Shown here in pieces: positions 26,929 through 36,083 of a DNA stretch of 64,000 bases. The translations under genes and the position numbers were made by a program. The notes below the pieces were generated by a model, which did not search any database, had not been told where the DNA came from, and was given only the letters and a program-made list of their open reading frames with translations. Numbering within the stretch: the stretch's first letter is position 1; each line of letters opens with the position of its first letter. Origin of the DNA: Acetobacter vaccinii (lineage in GTDB: Bacteria; Pseudomonadota; Alphaproteobacteria; Acetobacterales; Acetobacteraceae); NCBI RefSeq assembly GCF_008365315.1, contig NZ_CP043506.1:1346001-1410000 (forward strand), given 5' to 3'.

Positions 26929-26958
26929 AAAACCCCTCCCTGGCGGAGGGGTTTTTTT
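26929..26958 (+). terminator. Intrinsic terminator of the ferritin-like gene
   Basis: Stem AAAACCCCTCC / GGAGGGGTTTT with a five-base loop, followed by a T-run to 26958, 26 bases past the stop codon. A classic Rho-independent terminator. Confidence 0.93.
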
Positions 26959-27072
26959 ATGGGGCACAGGCTTTTTGACAGCAGGTGCTGACGTATTGTC
27001 AAAGCCCGCAGGCTGGGCATAAATGCGCGGCCACGGCCCGCTTTGGGGCGTGCTGAAAAGGAGCCGACCGCG

Positions 27073-28023
27073 ATGGCCAGTCGTAAGGATGTTGATGCCA
27101 CGGCAGGCCTGCTCATGCTTGCCCTGTGCGCGACCTGGGGCATGCAGCAGGTGCTTATAAAAGCCATTGCGGCAGATATTTCCCCCATTATGCAGATCGG
27201 TCTGCGGTCGGGGCTGGCGGCTGTGCTGGTGGCGGGGCTGCTGGCGTGGCGCAGGCAGGTGTCGGCGTTGTGGGCGGTGTCCGTGCCTGCGGGCTGTGCG
27301 GTTGGGGCGCTGTTTGCGCTGGAATACTTTTTTGCCGGGCAGGGGCTGCGCTTTACCAGTGCCGCGCATATGTCCATCTTCCTGTACACAGCGCCTATTT
27401 TCACAGCCCTTGGCCTGCATTTCAGACTGCCGGAGGAACGCCTGGCCCGTATGCAGTGGTGGGGCATAGCTTTGGCGTTTGGGGGCATTGTGGTGTCCTT
27501 CATGGGGCGTGGGGCCGGGGGTGGCGCTGTGTCCTCGCTCGTGTGGGTGGGGGATTTTCTTGGCGTGCTGGCGGGGGCGTCCTGGGGGCTGACGACGCTT
27601 GTTGTCAGGTTTTCCAGCCTGTCGGATGCGCCAGCGGCTGTCACCCTGTTCTGGCAGTTGGGGGGTGCTTTCTGCCTGCTGGTGCCGATGGCTCTTGGGT
27701 TGGGGCAGGGGGCTGTCCATGTGGATACCCGCGTGGTGGCGGATATGGGGTTTCAGACAATCGGTATCACCTTTGTCAGCTTCATGGTCTGGTTCTCCCT
27801 GCTGCGGACTTATCTGGCCTCGCGGCTGAGTGTTCTGTCGTTCATGACCCCGCTGTTTGGCATTACCTTTGGGGCGGTTTTTCTACATGAGCCTCTGACC
27901 CATGCCTTTCTGGCCGGGGCAGTGCTGATACTGGGTGGGATCATGCTGGTCAGCGGTCCCACTCTGCTCCGCTGGAAGGGCGCACGCGCCAAGGGCATCA
28001 CCCTGCCGTTCCGGCGGCCCTGA
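27073..28023 (+). CDS. EamA/DMT-family transporter
   Basis: 316 residues from ATG 27073 with AAAAGGAG nine bases upstream; the open frame extends ten codons further. About ten membrane helices in two EamA repeats are visible (first about 8-140, second about 155-300 with SVLSFMTPLFGITFGAVFL). Substrates of this family are metabolites such as amino acids, and are not predictable here. Single gene. Confidence 0.85.
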   Translation: MASRKDVDATAGLLMLALCATWGMQQVLIKAIAADISPIMQIGLRSGLAAVLVAGLLAWRRQVSALWAVSVPAGCAVGALFALEYFFAGQGLRFTSAAHMSIFLYTAPIFTALGLHFRLPEERLARMQWWGIALAFGGIVVSFMGRGAGGGAVSSLVWVGDFLGVLAGASWGLTTLVVRFSSLSDAPAAVTLFWQLGGAFCLLVPMALGLGQGAVHVDTRVVADMGFQTIGITFVSFMVWFSLLRTYLASRLSVLSFMTPLFGITFGAVFLHEPLTHAFLAGAVLILGGIMLVSGPTLLRWKGARAKGITLPFRRP

Positions 28024-28144
28024 GGGCGGGCAGGGCGCTGCCCCACCGGGCCGCCCCTGTGTTGCGGGTGGGGCTGTTGTCGGGGTGAGACCGGCATGGG
28101 GCGGGCCTGCTGTGCGGGCTATATTCTGCCTGCTACGACAAATA

Positions 28145-28159
28145 TGAGAATGACTCTCA
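28145..28159. promoter_or_regulatory. Fur-type box upstream of PepSY membrane protein
   Basis: TGAGAATGACTCTCA, arms TGAGA/TCTCA, 45 bases before the chosen start of the next gene. It matches the 7-1-7 Fur pattern with one mismatched pair. Similar 15-base dyads precede fecA and fecI in this window. Confidence 0.7.
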
Positions 28160-28203
28160 ATTTCTTGTTGCTCCATTCCAAACGGCATGGCAAGCCAGCG
28201 GGA

Positions 28204-29385
28204 ATGGTTGCCCTGACCCTGAAAACCGTGCGCCCGGCCCTTGTCCGCATGCACCGCTATACCGGCCTGTTTCTGGCGGTTGTCCTGTGCGTGCTTGGTC
28301 TGACAGGCAGCCTGTGCACTTTTCAGGACGAGATTGACGCCTCGCTCAACCCCGACCTGTTCCACGCAGCGCACCCAGACAGGCATCTGCCGCCTTCTGT
28401 CCTGCTGGCGCGCCTTCAGGCCCAGCGCCCGGCCGCACAGGTTAACGCTCTGCTCTACCGGCCCGAGGCCGGGCAGTCTGTCCGCGCGTTTACGTCCAAC
28501 GAAGGGGCGCCTGCTGACGAGCTGTTTCTGGACCCCTCCAATGGCCATATTCAGGGCGAGCGGGAAACAGAAGGCTGCTGCTTTAACCGGCGTGTGGTCA
28601 TGTCGTTTTTATACAGGGTGCATTATTCGCTGGCGCTGGGGCGGTTTGGCATCGTTTTTCTGGGCCTTTGCGCAATCCTGTGGACTGTGGATTGCCTTGT
28701 GGGCCTTGTGCTGACCTTTCCTTTGCAAAACAGGGTGTGGCAGCCTGCGTTTTGGGTACGCTGGGCGCCAGCCTGGGGGGTGTCGTTCGGTCGGGCGTTT
28801 ATCCGCGTGGTGTTTGACCTGCACCGGGCCGTGTCGCTCTGGCTCTGGATTGTGCTGCTGGGGCTGGCTGTCAGCGGTGTGGCGCTGACGTTGAATGACC
28901 AGGTTTTTACACCCGTTGTTTCCACCCTGTTGCCCGTGCGCCCAGCCCTGACAGCCCCGCCCGGAGGCCGGTTTCCACACGGTTTGACGCTGGATCAGGC
29001 GGAAGAGACCGCCATTGCCTTTGTGCGCGCCTATGGTGAGAGCCCCCGCCCCGCAGGTGTTTTGCTGGCGGCGGATGGATCGACGGCAACATTTTACCAG
29101 TTCAGCGCCAGCGGGCATGAGGTGGCAGGGCTGGGTAGCCCGCAGGTTACGGTTGACCTGCATACGGGCTCCATTACCCGTGGAGAAATACCGGGCATGG
29201 GGGCGGTCGGGAACATTGTCATGCAGCTTCAGTTCCCATGGCATAGTGGCAGGCTGCTGGGCCTTTTCGGGCGGATTGTGATCTGCGTGTCCGGGTTGGC
29301 GGTGTGCCTGCTGTCGGTGACAGGGGTGTTGATCTGGTGGCGCAAGCGCAATCCCCCGCGCAGGCACCGTAAGGTTGCGGCGTAA
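28204..29385 (+). CDS. PepSY-associated inner-membrane protein (PiuB-like)
   Basis: 393 residues from ATG 28204 (MVALTLKTVRPALVRMHRYTG); the frame is open 36 codons upstream, but that would read across the Fur-type box. Four membrane helices are visible: about 21-43, 140-170, 200-225 and the C-terminal ICVSGLAVCLLSVTGVLIWW. PepSY-like regions lie between them in the periplasm. Conserved histidines in MHRYTG, HYSLALG, DLHRAVSLW and FPWHSG fit the haem-binding or iron-reductase-like role proposed for this family. The Fur-type box indicates expression under iron shortage. Confidence 0.85.
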   Translation: MVALTLKTVRPALVRMHRYTGLFLAVVLCVLGLTGSLCTFQDEIDASLNPDLFHAAHPDRHLPPSVLLARLQAQRPAAQVNALLYRPEAGQSVRAFTSNEGAPADELFLDPSNGHIQGERETEGCCFNRRVVMSFLYRVHYSLALGRFGIVFLGLCAILWTVDCLVGLVLTFPLQNRVWQPAFWVRWAPAWGVSFGRAFIRVVFDLHRAVSLWLWIVLLGLAVSGVALTLNDQVFTPVVSTLLPVRPALTAPPGGRFPHGLTLDQAEETAIAFVRAYGESPRPAGVLLAADGSTATFYQFSASGHEVAGLGSPQVTVDLHTGSITRGEIPGMGAVGNIVMQLQFPWHSGRLLGLFGRIVICVSGLAVCLLSVTGVLIWWRKRNPPRRHRKVAA

Positions 29386-29400
29386 CGCCTGTTTAAAACA

Positions 29401-29446
29401 GGAGCAAAAGCTTTTTGGGTATCGCCTTTTTTCAAAAAGGTGATGA
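29401..29446. repeat. Dispersed palindromic repeat, copy 2
   Basis: Unit with caaaagctttttgggt followed by the palindrome ATCGCCTTTTTT-CAAAAAGGTGAT at 29421-29444, closely similar to the copy at 15779-15820. It lies 15 bases after the PepSY gene. The rest of the gap to 29622 shows no gene, and I saw no guanidine riboswitch motif before the sugE-like gene. Confidence 0.65.
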
Positions 29447-29622
29447 CTGTCTAATCTGTTTGAGAAAAGACGCATCTGAAGATTTTGTAGGTTTTGCCAC
29501 GTCTATGGATGGCACCGACCACTATAATGTTTCTTTATTGAAACAAAAAGAGCCTTCTCCCTATACTCGGCCCCACATCAGGGCAGCGGGTCTGTCCGCC
29601 AGCCGGGGGAGGGTGCGTGGTC

Positions 29623-29940
29623 ATGGCGTGGGTCTATCTTGTACTGGCAGGGGTGTTCGAGGTTGGCTGGCCAGTCGGGCTTAAGCTGTCGCAGGTGCCC
29701 GCAACACGGCTGGCGGGCATTGCCATGGCCCTGTTCTTTCTGGGGGTAAGTGGCACGCTGCTCTGGCTGGCGCAAAAGCAGATCCCACTGGGCACGGCCT
29801 ATGCGGTCTGGACAGGGATCGGGGCTGTGGGCACCTTTGGTATGGGTGTCTACCTTTATGGTGACCCCCTGACAGCCGCCCGGTTTTTGGGTGTGGCCCT
29901 GATTATCGCAGGGGTGGTTACCCTCAAGCTGGCGCATTAA
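29623..29940 (+). CDS. sugE: SMR-family efflux protein, SugE/Gdx type
   Basis: 105 residues from ATG 29623 behind GGGGGAGGG; GTG 29617 is an alternative. Four membrane helices, with the conserved glutamate E13 in GVFEVGWPVGLKLS. The FEVGW segment and the IPLGTAYAVWTGIGAVGT block fit the SugE/Gdx branch, whose members export guanidinium, rather than the EmrE drug exporters. Convergent with the fecA-like gene. Confidence 0.85.
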   Translation: MAWVYLVLAGVFEVGWPVGLKLSQVPATRLAGIAMALFFLGVSGTLLWLAQKQIPLGTAYAVWTGIGAVGTFGMGVYLYGDPLTAARFLGVALIIAGVVTLKLAH

Positions 29941-29948
29941 GCGGGCAG

Positions 29949-29972
29949 GCCCCGGCTATGACAAGCCGGGGC
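29949..29972. terminator. Two-way hairpin between sugE-like and fecA-like genes
   Basis: GCCCCGGCT-atgaca-AGCCGGGGC, nine perfect pairs, eight bases past the sugE stop and 12 bases past the fecA stop. No strong T-run. Confidence 0.65.
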
Positions 29973-29983
29973 GTAAAGGCAGG

Positions 29984-32443
29984 TCAGAACGTTACTTTTG
30001 TGCCGATCTGGAACGTGCGGCCGGGGGCGACCTCACGCCCCCAGGGGCTGGTATCCATACCGCGGAAGTAATAGCGTTCGTCCCCAAAGTTCATGATAGC
30101 AAAAGACAGGTCCAGTTTTGTGCCGTCGTTGCGCAGGGCGATGGTGTGGCTGACCTGAGCGTTGAAGACAACATAACCCGGCACACGCCCGACCGAGCCG
30201 GTTGCGTTTTCGCGCTTGGTATTGGCGGCATCGGTGTAAGAGCGGGAGAACCAGAAGCCGTTGATGTTAAAGCGCGTCTGCCCCCACTGATACGTCGCCC
30301 CGCCCGAAAGCTGGTGTTTGGAGGTATAGGGCACCACATTGCCCTGATAAGCGCCGTTCAACTGGCGGGCATCAAGGAAGGAATACGCGGCGTTGAAGGA
30401 CAGGTTGGGCAGGTTCTTCAAAGCCCAGTCGCCAGAAAACTCCAGCCCCTGGTAACGGGTTGCTCCAAGGTTGATATACGACCCCGGCGTGCCAAGGCTG
30501 GGGCTGATGATGGTGCTGTCATATTCGATCTGGTTGCCAAAATCGATCCGGTAGAATGTCAGGCCAAGCGTGGTCTGGCGATTGGGGAACCAGCGTCCCC
30601 CGACTTCGTAGTTCCAGGCTTTTTCGGTGTTCAGGCGGTTGCCGTAAATGATCTGGGTTGACTGGGCAGGCCGCATGGATTTCTGCACGTCAAAGAAGAC
30701 ATAACCCGTTTTTCCAATGCTGTAGCCCAGCGTGACACCGGGTAGGATGTCGCGCGTGCCATTGCCTTCCTTCTGGCCTGTGGCTTTGTTCACGTAGCTC
30801 TGGTCCACGTGCTCAAACCGAAAGCCCGGTGTCAGTGTCAGGCGGTTGTCGAGAAAACCCATTTTGTCGCTGACAAAGGTCGCCCACGCCTGGTTGTTGA
30901 ACTGCCAGTCCCGGAAGGATGTCCACGGCCCGGAGGGCAGGGACTTGCGGTTGACCATGTAGTGAATGTCCTCGCTGACATAGCGCGCCCCGAAGGTGAA
31001 TTCATGCGTAACCCCCCAGGTTTTGGTGCGCAGGGTCATCTGGGGCTGCACGCCATAGACCGTGAAGTCACGCGGGGAGTTCTGCATCCGCTGGGCTGGC
31101 AGGTCGGAGCGCCATGTCTCGGCCGAGGACAGGCGCATACCGTTGGTAAAGGACCGGCTGGCCTGGTCGGCAAAAAAGGTCAGCGTGGCCTGCCCGCCGG
31201 TAATACCCCGCCAGTGGTGGATGTCATGCTGTGCAACAAGGCTGCCCCGGTAGGTGTCGCCTGTCATGGAATCGTAAGGCCGGGTGCTCTGGAAAGGGTT
31301 TTTCTTGTAATCCGCCGGGGACAGGGCACCGGGCATGTCGATGTCGGCTTCATAATCGGCAAAGTCGGCGCGCAGGCGGTCGTTATCCGTTATGTCGTAC
31401 TGGGCGCGCAGGCGCAGGTTACGCACGTTGACCGAGCTGTGGCTGTCGCGGAACTGCTGACCGTTCTGGAAATTGGCATCCAGTTGCATGGCAAAGCGCT
31501 GGCTCAGGTGCCCGCCGGTGCTAAAATCGGTATTGGTCAGCACATGGCCGTTATTGCCCGCAATTTGCAGCCGCTCGCCAATTGTTGTGGTCCATTTTTG
31601 TGGAATGGGCCTGCTGGCGATGTTGATGACACCGCCCATGTTGTTGGGGCCGTATTGCAGGGCCGCGCCGCCACGCACAACGTCAATATGGTCAACCATG
31701 TCCATGGTCATGGGGAACATGGAAATACTGGTCTGCCCATAGGGGGCCAGAGCCAGCGGGATACCATCCTCCAGCACCTGCACACGGCCACTGCGGCTTT
31801 CGTAAAGGCCACGAAGCTGGATCTGGGGCAGGGCACCTGTGCCGGTTTCGTCAAAGATTTTCACACTAGGGATGCGTTGCAGCGCGTCATCGAGCGAGCG
31901 CACGGCATTGCCGCGCAATTCGGCATTGCTGATAACCGTCCGGCTGCCTGCGTAATGCCGCACGGCGGAGCGGTTGGCACTGCCGATCACATCGCCCTGG
32001 ATGACAATGCTTTCCCCATGGGGGGATTCAAGAGTGCCGACAGGCGTTGCCACATGGGCGGGGGCGGGCAGGGTCGTGGGGGTTGGGGCGGCGGCGGGTG
32101 TGGGCACCAGTTCGTAGTCACCGGCCCCGGCTGCATGAAAGCTCAGCCCGCTGCCTGCCAGCAGTTTTGACAGGGCAGAGGGGGCATCCATCCGCCCCGA
32201 CACGCCGGGTGAGTGATAATTGCCAAGGCGTGCCCCGCCTGCGGCAACCTGCACATGGGTCTGCCTGCTAAAAGCCAGCAACACATCGGACAGAGGACCG
32301 GGGGCGATATGGAACACCTGCGCAGCCTGCTGGGCTGCGGCGGGGCGGGCCAGCAGGGGCGGGGCGGCTGTCAGGGCGGTGGCAAGGCAGACAATACGCA
32401 GCGTGGTTGGCCGGGTGCTGCGGCAAGGGGGGGCTGGGTGCAT
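29984..32443 (-). CDS. fecA: FecA-type TonB-dependent receptor with signalling domain
   Basis: 819 residues. Signal peptide about 1-38, then an STN signalling domain (about 42-110; VFHIAPGPLSDVLLAFSRQTHVQV), which in FecA contacts FecR. The plug follows with VIQGDVIGSA as TonB-box region and LRGLYESRSGRVQVLEDGIPLA...GAALQYGPNNMGGVINI. The barrel ends in GRTFQIGTKVTF, with the terminal phenylalanine. It takes up a ferric complex (citrate or a siderophore; ligand unknown) and signals its presence. fecR and fecI lie upstream on the same strand and a Fur-type box is 31 bases before ATG. Confidence 0.9.
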   Translation of the reverse strand: MHPAPPCRSTRPTTLRIVCLATALTAAPPLLARPAAAQQAAQVFHIAPGPLSDVLLAFSRQTHVQVAAGGARLGNYHSPGVSGRMDAPSALSKLLAGSGLSFHAAGAGDYELVPTPAAAPTPTTLPAPAHVATPVGTLESPHGESIVIQGDVIGSANRSAVRHYAGSRTVISNAELRGNAVRSLDDALQRIPSVKIFDETGTGALPQIQLRGLYESRSGRVQVLEDGIPLALAPYGQTSISMFPMTMDMVDHIDVVRGGAALQYGPNNMGGVINIASRPIPQKWTTTIGERLQIAGNNGHVLTNTDFSTGGHLSQRFAMQLDANFQNGQQFRDSHSSVNVRNLRLRAQYDITDNDRLRADFADYEADIDMPGALSPADYKKNPFQSTRPYDSMTGDTYRGSLVAQHDIHHWRGITGGQATLTFFADQASRSFTNGMRLSSAETWRSDLPAQRMQNSPRDFTVYGVQPQMTLRTKTWGVTHEFTFGARYVSEDIHYMVNRKSLPSGPWTSFRDWQFNNQAWATFVSDKMGFLDNRLTLTPGFRFEHVDQSYVNKATGQKEGNGTRDILPGVTLGYSIGKTGYVFFDVQKSMRPAQSTQIIYGNRLNTEKAWNYEVGGRWFPNRQTTLGLTFYRIDFGNQIEYDSTIISPSLGTPGSYINLGATRYQGLEFSGDWALKNLPNLSFNAAYSFLDARQLNGAYQGNVVPYTSKHQLSGGATYQWGQTRFNINGFWFSRSYTDAANTKRENATGSVGRVPGYVVFNAQVSHTIALRNDGTKLDLSFAIMNFGDERYYFRGMDTSPWGREVAPGRTFQIGTKVTF

Positions 32444-32474
32444 GGTGGAAGGCGGTCCTGCTCTGGGTCTGGCA

Positions 32475-32489
32475 TGCGAGTGTCTCGCA
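32475..32489. promoter_or_regulatory. Fur-type box upstream of fecA
   Basis: TGCGAG-tgt-CTCGCA, perfect six-base arms, 31 bases before the fecA start. A second overlapping half site (TTGCATGAGACC) follows. It probably blocks fecA transcription when iron is plentiful. Confidence 0.7.
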
Positions 32490-32574
32490 ATTGCATGAGA
32501 CCAAGACGCTCCCAGTGGCGGGTTTTCCTGTCCGGGTGATAATTTTTTTTCGAGAGGGCAGAAAAACCCCGCTG

Positions 32575-33528
32575 TCAGGACCGCGAGATAACCGTCAGCC
32601 AGCGCGAGAACTGGCGAACCCGCCCCCCGTGCTGGCGCACCGCAAGGGCCAGCGCTCTGGTGGGCTGGCGCAGGTCATACACACCGCTGACTGTCTGCTG
32701 GCCCAGCGCTGGGTCCAGCAATACAATGGCCCCGGTCTGCCAGGGGCGTATGCGGGCGATCAGAGTGGACAGGGGCATGGCATCGGCCATCAGCAGTCCG
32801 TCACTCCACAGGCCTATGGTGTCGGGTTTGCGGGTGCCGCGTGTAGTGGTTGTGCCCTCAATGCTCACCCAGTTGCCGGGGCCAAGGTCCTGCGGGGCTG
32901 TTGTGCCATCGGCGGCCTGTACCTGGCTTGCCCCTTCGCGCACGGCAACGGTGGTACCCTGTGCGGACAGCAGGACATCAAACACCGTGCCAATATCAGT
33001 CGCCTTGACCCCCCCGGCCATCACAGCAAACGGATGGGCGGGATCATGCCTGACCTTGAACAGGGCCTCCCCCTCCAACAGCGTGACCATCCGGGCTTGG
33101 TCCTTGGTCTGTATGCTCACGGCCGTGCGGGGGGCCAGGGTTATGGCTGTGCCGTCGGGCAGGGTTATGGTCCGTGTCTCACCCACGGTGGTGTACTGGT
33201 CGGCCTGCCAGCGCAGCAGCAGGTCCGGGCTGGCAACAAACAGGCAGGCACAGGCGGCGGCCAGCCCAAGAGGCACAGGCCATAGTGTACGCAGGCGGGG
33301 CCGTACGCGGCGGGGGTCTGGTTGGGGTGCTTGCTGGCTTTGGGGGCTGCCCCCCATGTGCGCCAGCGTTGTGGCGGCGCGGTTGACACTGGCCCAGGCC
33401 TGGGCATGCAGCGGGTCAGCCTTCAGCCAGGTCTGAAAACGCTCCTGCAAGGCAGCATCATCAGGGTCGTCCCGTAGCAGAACAAGCCAGACAGCCGCAT
33501 CCTGCCGGGGGAGTGTGGGATCAGCCAT
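32575..33528 (-). CDS. fecR: FecR-type anti-sigma/signal transducer
   Basis: 317 residues. The cytoplasmic N-terminal part (about 1-80) has the FecR start block ending FQTWLKADPLHAQAWASVNR, then one membrane helix (about 84-103, LGLAAACACLFVASPDL), then the periplasmic FecR domain (about 110-210; TITLPDGTAITLAPRTAV, LLEGEALFKVRHDPAHPFAV) and a C-terminal STN-like part that receives the FecA signal. It controls the ECF sigma factor encoded 128 bases upstream. Confidence 0.92.
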   Translation of the reverse strand: MADPTLPRQDAAVWLVLLRDDPDDAALQERFQTWLKADPLHAQAWASVNRAATTLAHMGGSPQSQQAPQPDPRRVRPRLRTLWPVPLGLAAACACLFVASPDLLLRWQADQYTTVGETRTITLPDGTAITLAPRTAVSIQTKDQARMVTLLEGEALFKVRHDPAHPFAVMAGGVKATDIGTVFDVLLSAQGTTVAVREGASQVQAADGTTAPQDLGPGNWVSIEGTTTTRGTRKPDTIGLWSDGLLMADAMPLSTLIARIRPWQTGAIVLLDPALGQQTVSGVYDLRQPTRALALAVRQHGGRVRQFSRWLTVISRS

Positions 33529-33656
33529 TGTCTGTCAGGCCCAGCCGGGTAATGGGCCGCAGGGGAGGGTGGGGGCGTATGGGGCTGGCGTGCGGCGCAT
33601 GGCGGGCAGGGACGGGCCAGAAAAGAGTGTCAGGCAGGGCATATGCGGGCAGTCTT

Positions 33657-34199
33657 TCAGCGTGGCCCGGTGCGGTCAAGCTCTTCAGCACAGGTTGCCA
33701 GACCTTTTGCAATCAGAGCCTGCGCGAAGGAAATGGACACCCCAAGTTCGGCCGCAATTTCACGCAGTTTGCGGTTTTCAAAATGATACAGCCGTAACGC
33801 CATGGCCTGCCGGGGGGGCATGGTGTCGATAATGGTGGCCAGACGCTCCATTTCCAGCCGGGAGATCACGGCCTCCTCAGGGGTGGGCTGGTCGGCGGCT
33901 ATGGTCTCGCTGAGCGTATCGGGGGGTACATCCACTTCCGCCTCACGCTTTCTGCGCCGCAGGTGGCTGACAAAGAGGTTATGGACAACGCTGCGCAGGT
34001 AGCGGAAGGGCGAGTCCACACTGTCGGGCTGGTGCCGCTCCAGCAGGCACCAGGCCTCCTGCACCAGGTCTTCGGCGGTATTGCGGTCGCCGGTCAGCTT
34101 GCGGGCATACACCAGCAGCCGACCATAATGGGTCGTATACGCATCCACCTGCCGGGGTGGGTTACCAGGGTGGGGGAGGCGTGCCATGCTGCCGAGCAT
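33657..34199 (-). CDS. fecI: FecI-type ECF sigma factor
   Basis: 180 residues from ATG 34199; ATG 34187 (176 residues) is equally possible and neither start has a good SD sequence. Sigma-70 region 2 (LLVYARKLTGDRNTAEDLVQEAWCLL ... FRYLRSVVHNLFVSHLRRRKRE) and region 4 (IIDTMPPRQAMALRLYHFENRKLREIAAELGVSISFAQALIAKGL) are both present. It should direct RNA polymerase to the fecA promoter after a signal through FecR. A Fur-type box overlaps its promoter. Confidence 0.92.
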   Translation of the reverse strand: MLGSMARLPHPGNPPRQVDAYTTHYGRLLVYARKLTGDRNTAEDLVQEAWCLLERHQPDSVDSPFRYLRSVVHNLFVSHLRRRKREAEVDVPPDTLSETIAADQPTPEEAVISRLEMERLATIIDTMPPRQAMALRLYHFENRKLREIAAELGVSISFAQALIAKGLATCAEELDRTGPR

Positions 34200-34206
34200 A
34201 GACGAA

Positions 34207-34221
34207 TGCGAATTTTTCGCA
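34207..34221. promoter_or_regulatory. Fur-type box upstream of fecI
   Basis: TGCGAATTTTTCGCA, a perfect 7-1-7 dyad, eight bases before ATG 34199. It is the best match of the three Fur-type boxes in the window. Confidence 0.75.
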
Positions 34222-34394
34222 ACTGCAAGAGGAATGACACAGCGCGCCCTGCCCGCGTGGCTTCAGGCCAGTCTGCGGGGCCGGGGCGGGGTTGCTGCTC
34301 TGGGCAGGCCTTGGTGGTTTACTGGGGGGGCGGGCTGCGTAATAAGGGGCGGCGGCAGCGCCAGCCCTTGTCCCCTTCCAGCCCCCGAGGCCTC

Positions 34395-36017
34395 ATGATC
34401 CGTCTTGATACCATCAGCAAGCATAATGGCCACCGGGTCATTTTTATCGAGGCTTCGGCCGCCCTGCAAAAGGGTGAAAAAATCGGTCTGGTCGGCCCCA
34501 ATGGTGCAGGCAAGACAACCCTGTTCCGGCTGATTACCGGGCAGGAAGAGCCTGATGAAGGCCATGTTCTGACCGACCGTGGCATTACGGTGGGTTTTTT
34601 CAATCAGGACGTGGGGGAAATGAGCGGCCGCAGTGCGGTTGCCGAGGTCATGGATGGGGCCGGGCCGGTGTCGGTTGTCGGGGCGGAACTGGCGGAGCTG
34701 GAAACCGCCATGGCCGACCCCGAACGGTTTGATGAGCTGGACACCATTCTGGAACGCTTTGGCGAGGTGCAGGCCCGCTTTGAGGAATTGGGCGGTTACG
34801 CGCTGGATGGCCGCGCGCGTGAGGTGCTGCACGGGCTTGGCTTTAGCCAGGAAATGATGGATGGCGATGTTGGGCGTCTGTCCGGCGGGTGGAAAATGCG
34901 CGTGGCTCTGGCTCGCATCCTGCTGATGAAGCCTGATGTGATGCTGCTGGACGAACCAAGCAACCATCTGGACCTGGAAAGCCTGATCTGGCTGGAGCAG
35001 TTTCTGTCAGGCTATGATGGCGCATTGCTCATGACATCGCACGACCGTGCCTTCATGAACCGGATCATCAACAAGGTGATCGAGATTGATGGCGGGGTTC
35101 TGACCTCCTTTTCGGGCGACTACGAGTTTTACGAACAGCAGCGCGCCCTGAACGAAAAGCAGCAGCAGGCTCAGTTTGAACGCCAGCAGGCCATGCTGGC
35201 CAAGGAAGTGGCGTTTATTGAGCGCTTCAAGGCCCGCGCCTCGCACGCGGCGCAGGTGCAGAGCCGCGTCAAAAAACTGGATAAGATCGACCGGGTAGAA
35301 CCGCCCAAGCGCCGTCAGGCCCTGTCCTTTACCTTCCCGCAGGCCCCACGCTCGGGGGATGCCGTGGCCACCCTGCGCGGGGTGGACAAAAGCTATGGCA
35401 GCCGCGTGATCTACAAAGGGCTGGACCTGCTGATCCGGCGGCAGGAACGCTGCTGCGTGCTGGGGGTGAACGGCGCGGGTAAATCAACCCTGCTCAAGCT
35501 GGTGACGGGAACCACCACGCCCGATGCCGGTACGGTCACTCTGGGGGGCAGTGTCCGCATGGGGTATTTTGCCCAGCACGCCATGGACCTGCTGGACGGT
35601 GAGCGCACAATTTTTGAAACGCTGGAACATACGTTCCCGCTGGCGGGCCAAGGGTCGTTGCGCGCACTGGCCGGTGGCTTTGGTTTCTCGGGTGATGATG
35701 TGGACAAACAGTGCCGCGTGCTCTCAGGGGGTGAGAAAGCCCGGCTTGTCATGGCGCTGATGCTGTATGATCCGCCGAACTTTCTGGTGCTGGACGAACC
35801 GACCAACCATCTGGACATCGCCACCAAGGAAATGCTGATTACGGCTCTGGCGGATTATGACGGCACCATGCTGTTTGTGTCGCATGACCGGCATTTTCTG
35901 GCCGCCCTGTCCAACAGGGTGCTGGAACTGACCCCCCAGGGCCTGCACCGTTACGACGGCGGCTATACGGAATACGTGGCCCGCACCGGGCGCGAAGCCC
36001 CCGGCCTGCACGAATAG
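34395..36017 (+). CDS. ABC-F family ATPase
   Basis: 540 residues from ATG 34395; the frame is open about 140 codons upstream but overlaps the fecI promoter region and has no similarity. Two ABC domains: first with GPNGAGKTT (34-42), LSGGW and LLDEPSNHLD; a P-site linker rich in Gln/Lys (about 245-300); second with GVNGAGKST, LSGGEKAR and LDEPTNHLD. There are no membrane segments. ABC-F proteins act on the ribosome; this one resembles the YbiT/Uup group. A housekeeping translation role is more likely than antibiotic resistance. Confidence 0.88.
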   Translation: MIRLDTISKHNGHRVIFIEASAALQKGEKIGLVGPNGAGKTTLFRLITGQEEPDEGHVLTDRGITVGFFNQDVGEMSGRSAVAEVMDGAGPVSVVGAELAELETAMADPERFDELDTILERFGEVQARFEELGGYALDGRAREVLHGLGFSQEMMDGDVGRLSGGWKMRVALARILLMKPDVMLLDEPSNHLDLESLIWLEQFLSGYDGALLMTSHDRAFMNRIINKVIEIDGGVLTSFSGDYEFYEQQRALNEKQQQAQFERQQAMLAKEVAFIERFKARASHAAQVQSRVKKLDKIDRVEPPKRRQALSFTFPQAPRSGDAVATLRGVDKSYGSRVIYKGLDLLIRRQERCCVLGVNGAGKSTLLKLVTGTTTPDAGTVTLGGSVRMGYFAQHAMDLLDGERTIFETLEHTFPLAGQGSLRALAGGFGFSGDDVDKQCRVLSGGEKARLVMALMLYDPPNFLVLDEPTNHLDIATKEMLITALADYDGTMLFVSHDRHFLAALSNRVLELTPQGLHRYDGGYTEYVARTGREAPGLHE

Positions 36018-36083
36018 GCAGCAGCTTCAAACCCGGCAGGGGCCGCAGGCTCCTGCTCCATGGTTTATAGGGGCTCGGGCTAC

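Noticed and set aside
29386..29622. Possible guanidine riboswitch before the sugE-like gene
   Set aside because: I looked for the paired ACGR loops of the mini-ykkC type and the conserved core of guanidine-I and found neither.
33963..34394. Upstream extension of the ABC-F frame
   Set aside because: It overlaps the fecI coding region and its Fur-type box on the opposite strand and has no ABC similarity; the family start is at 34395.
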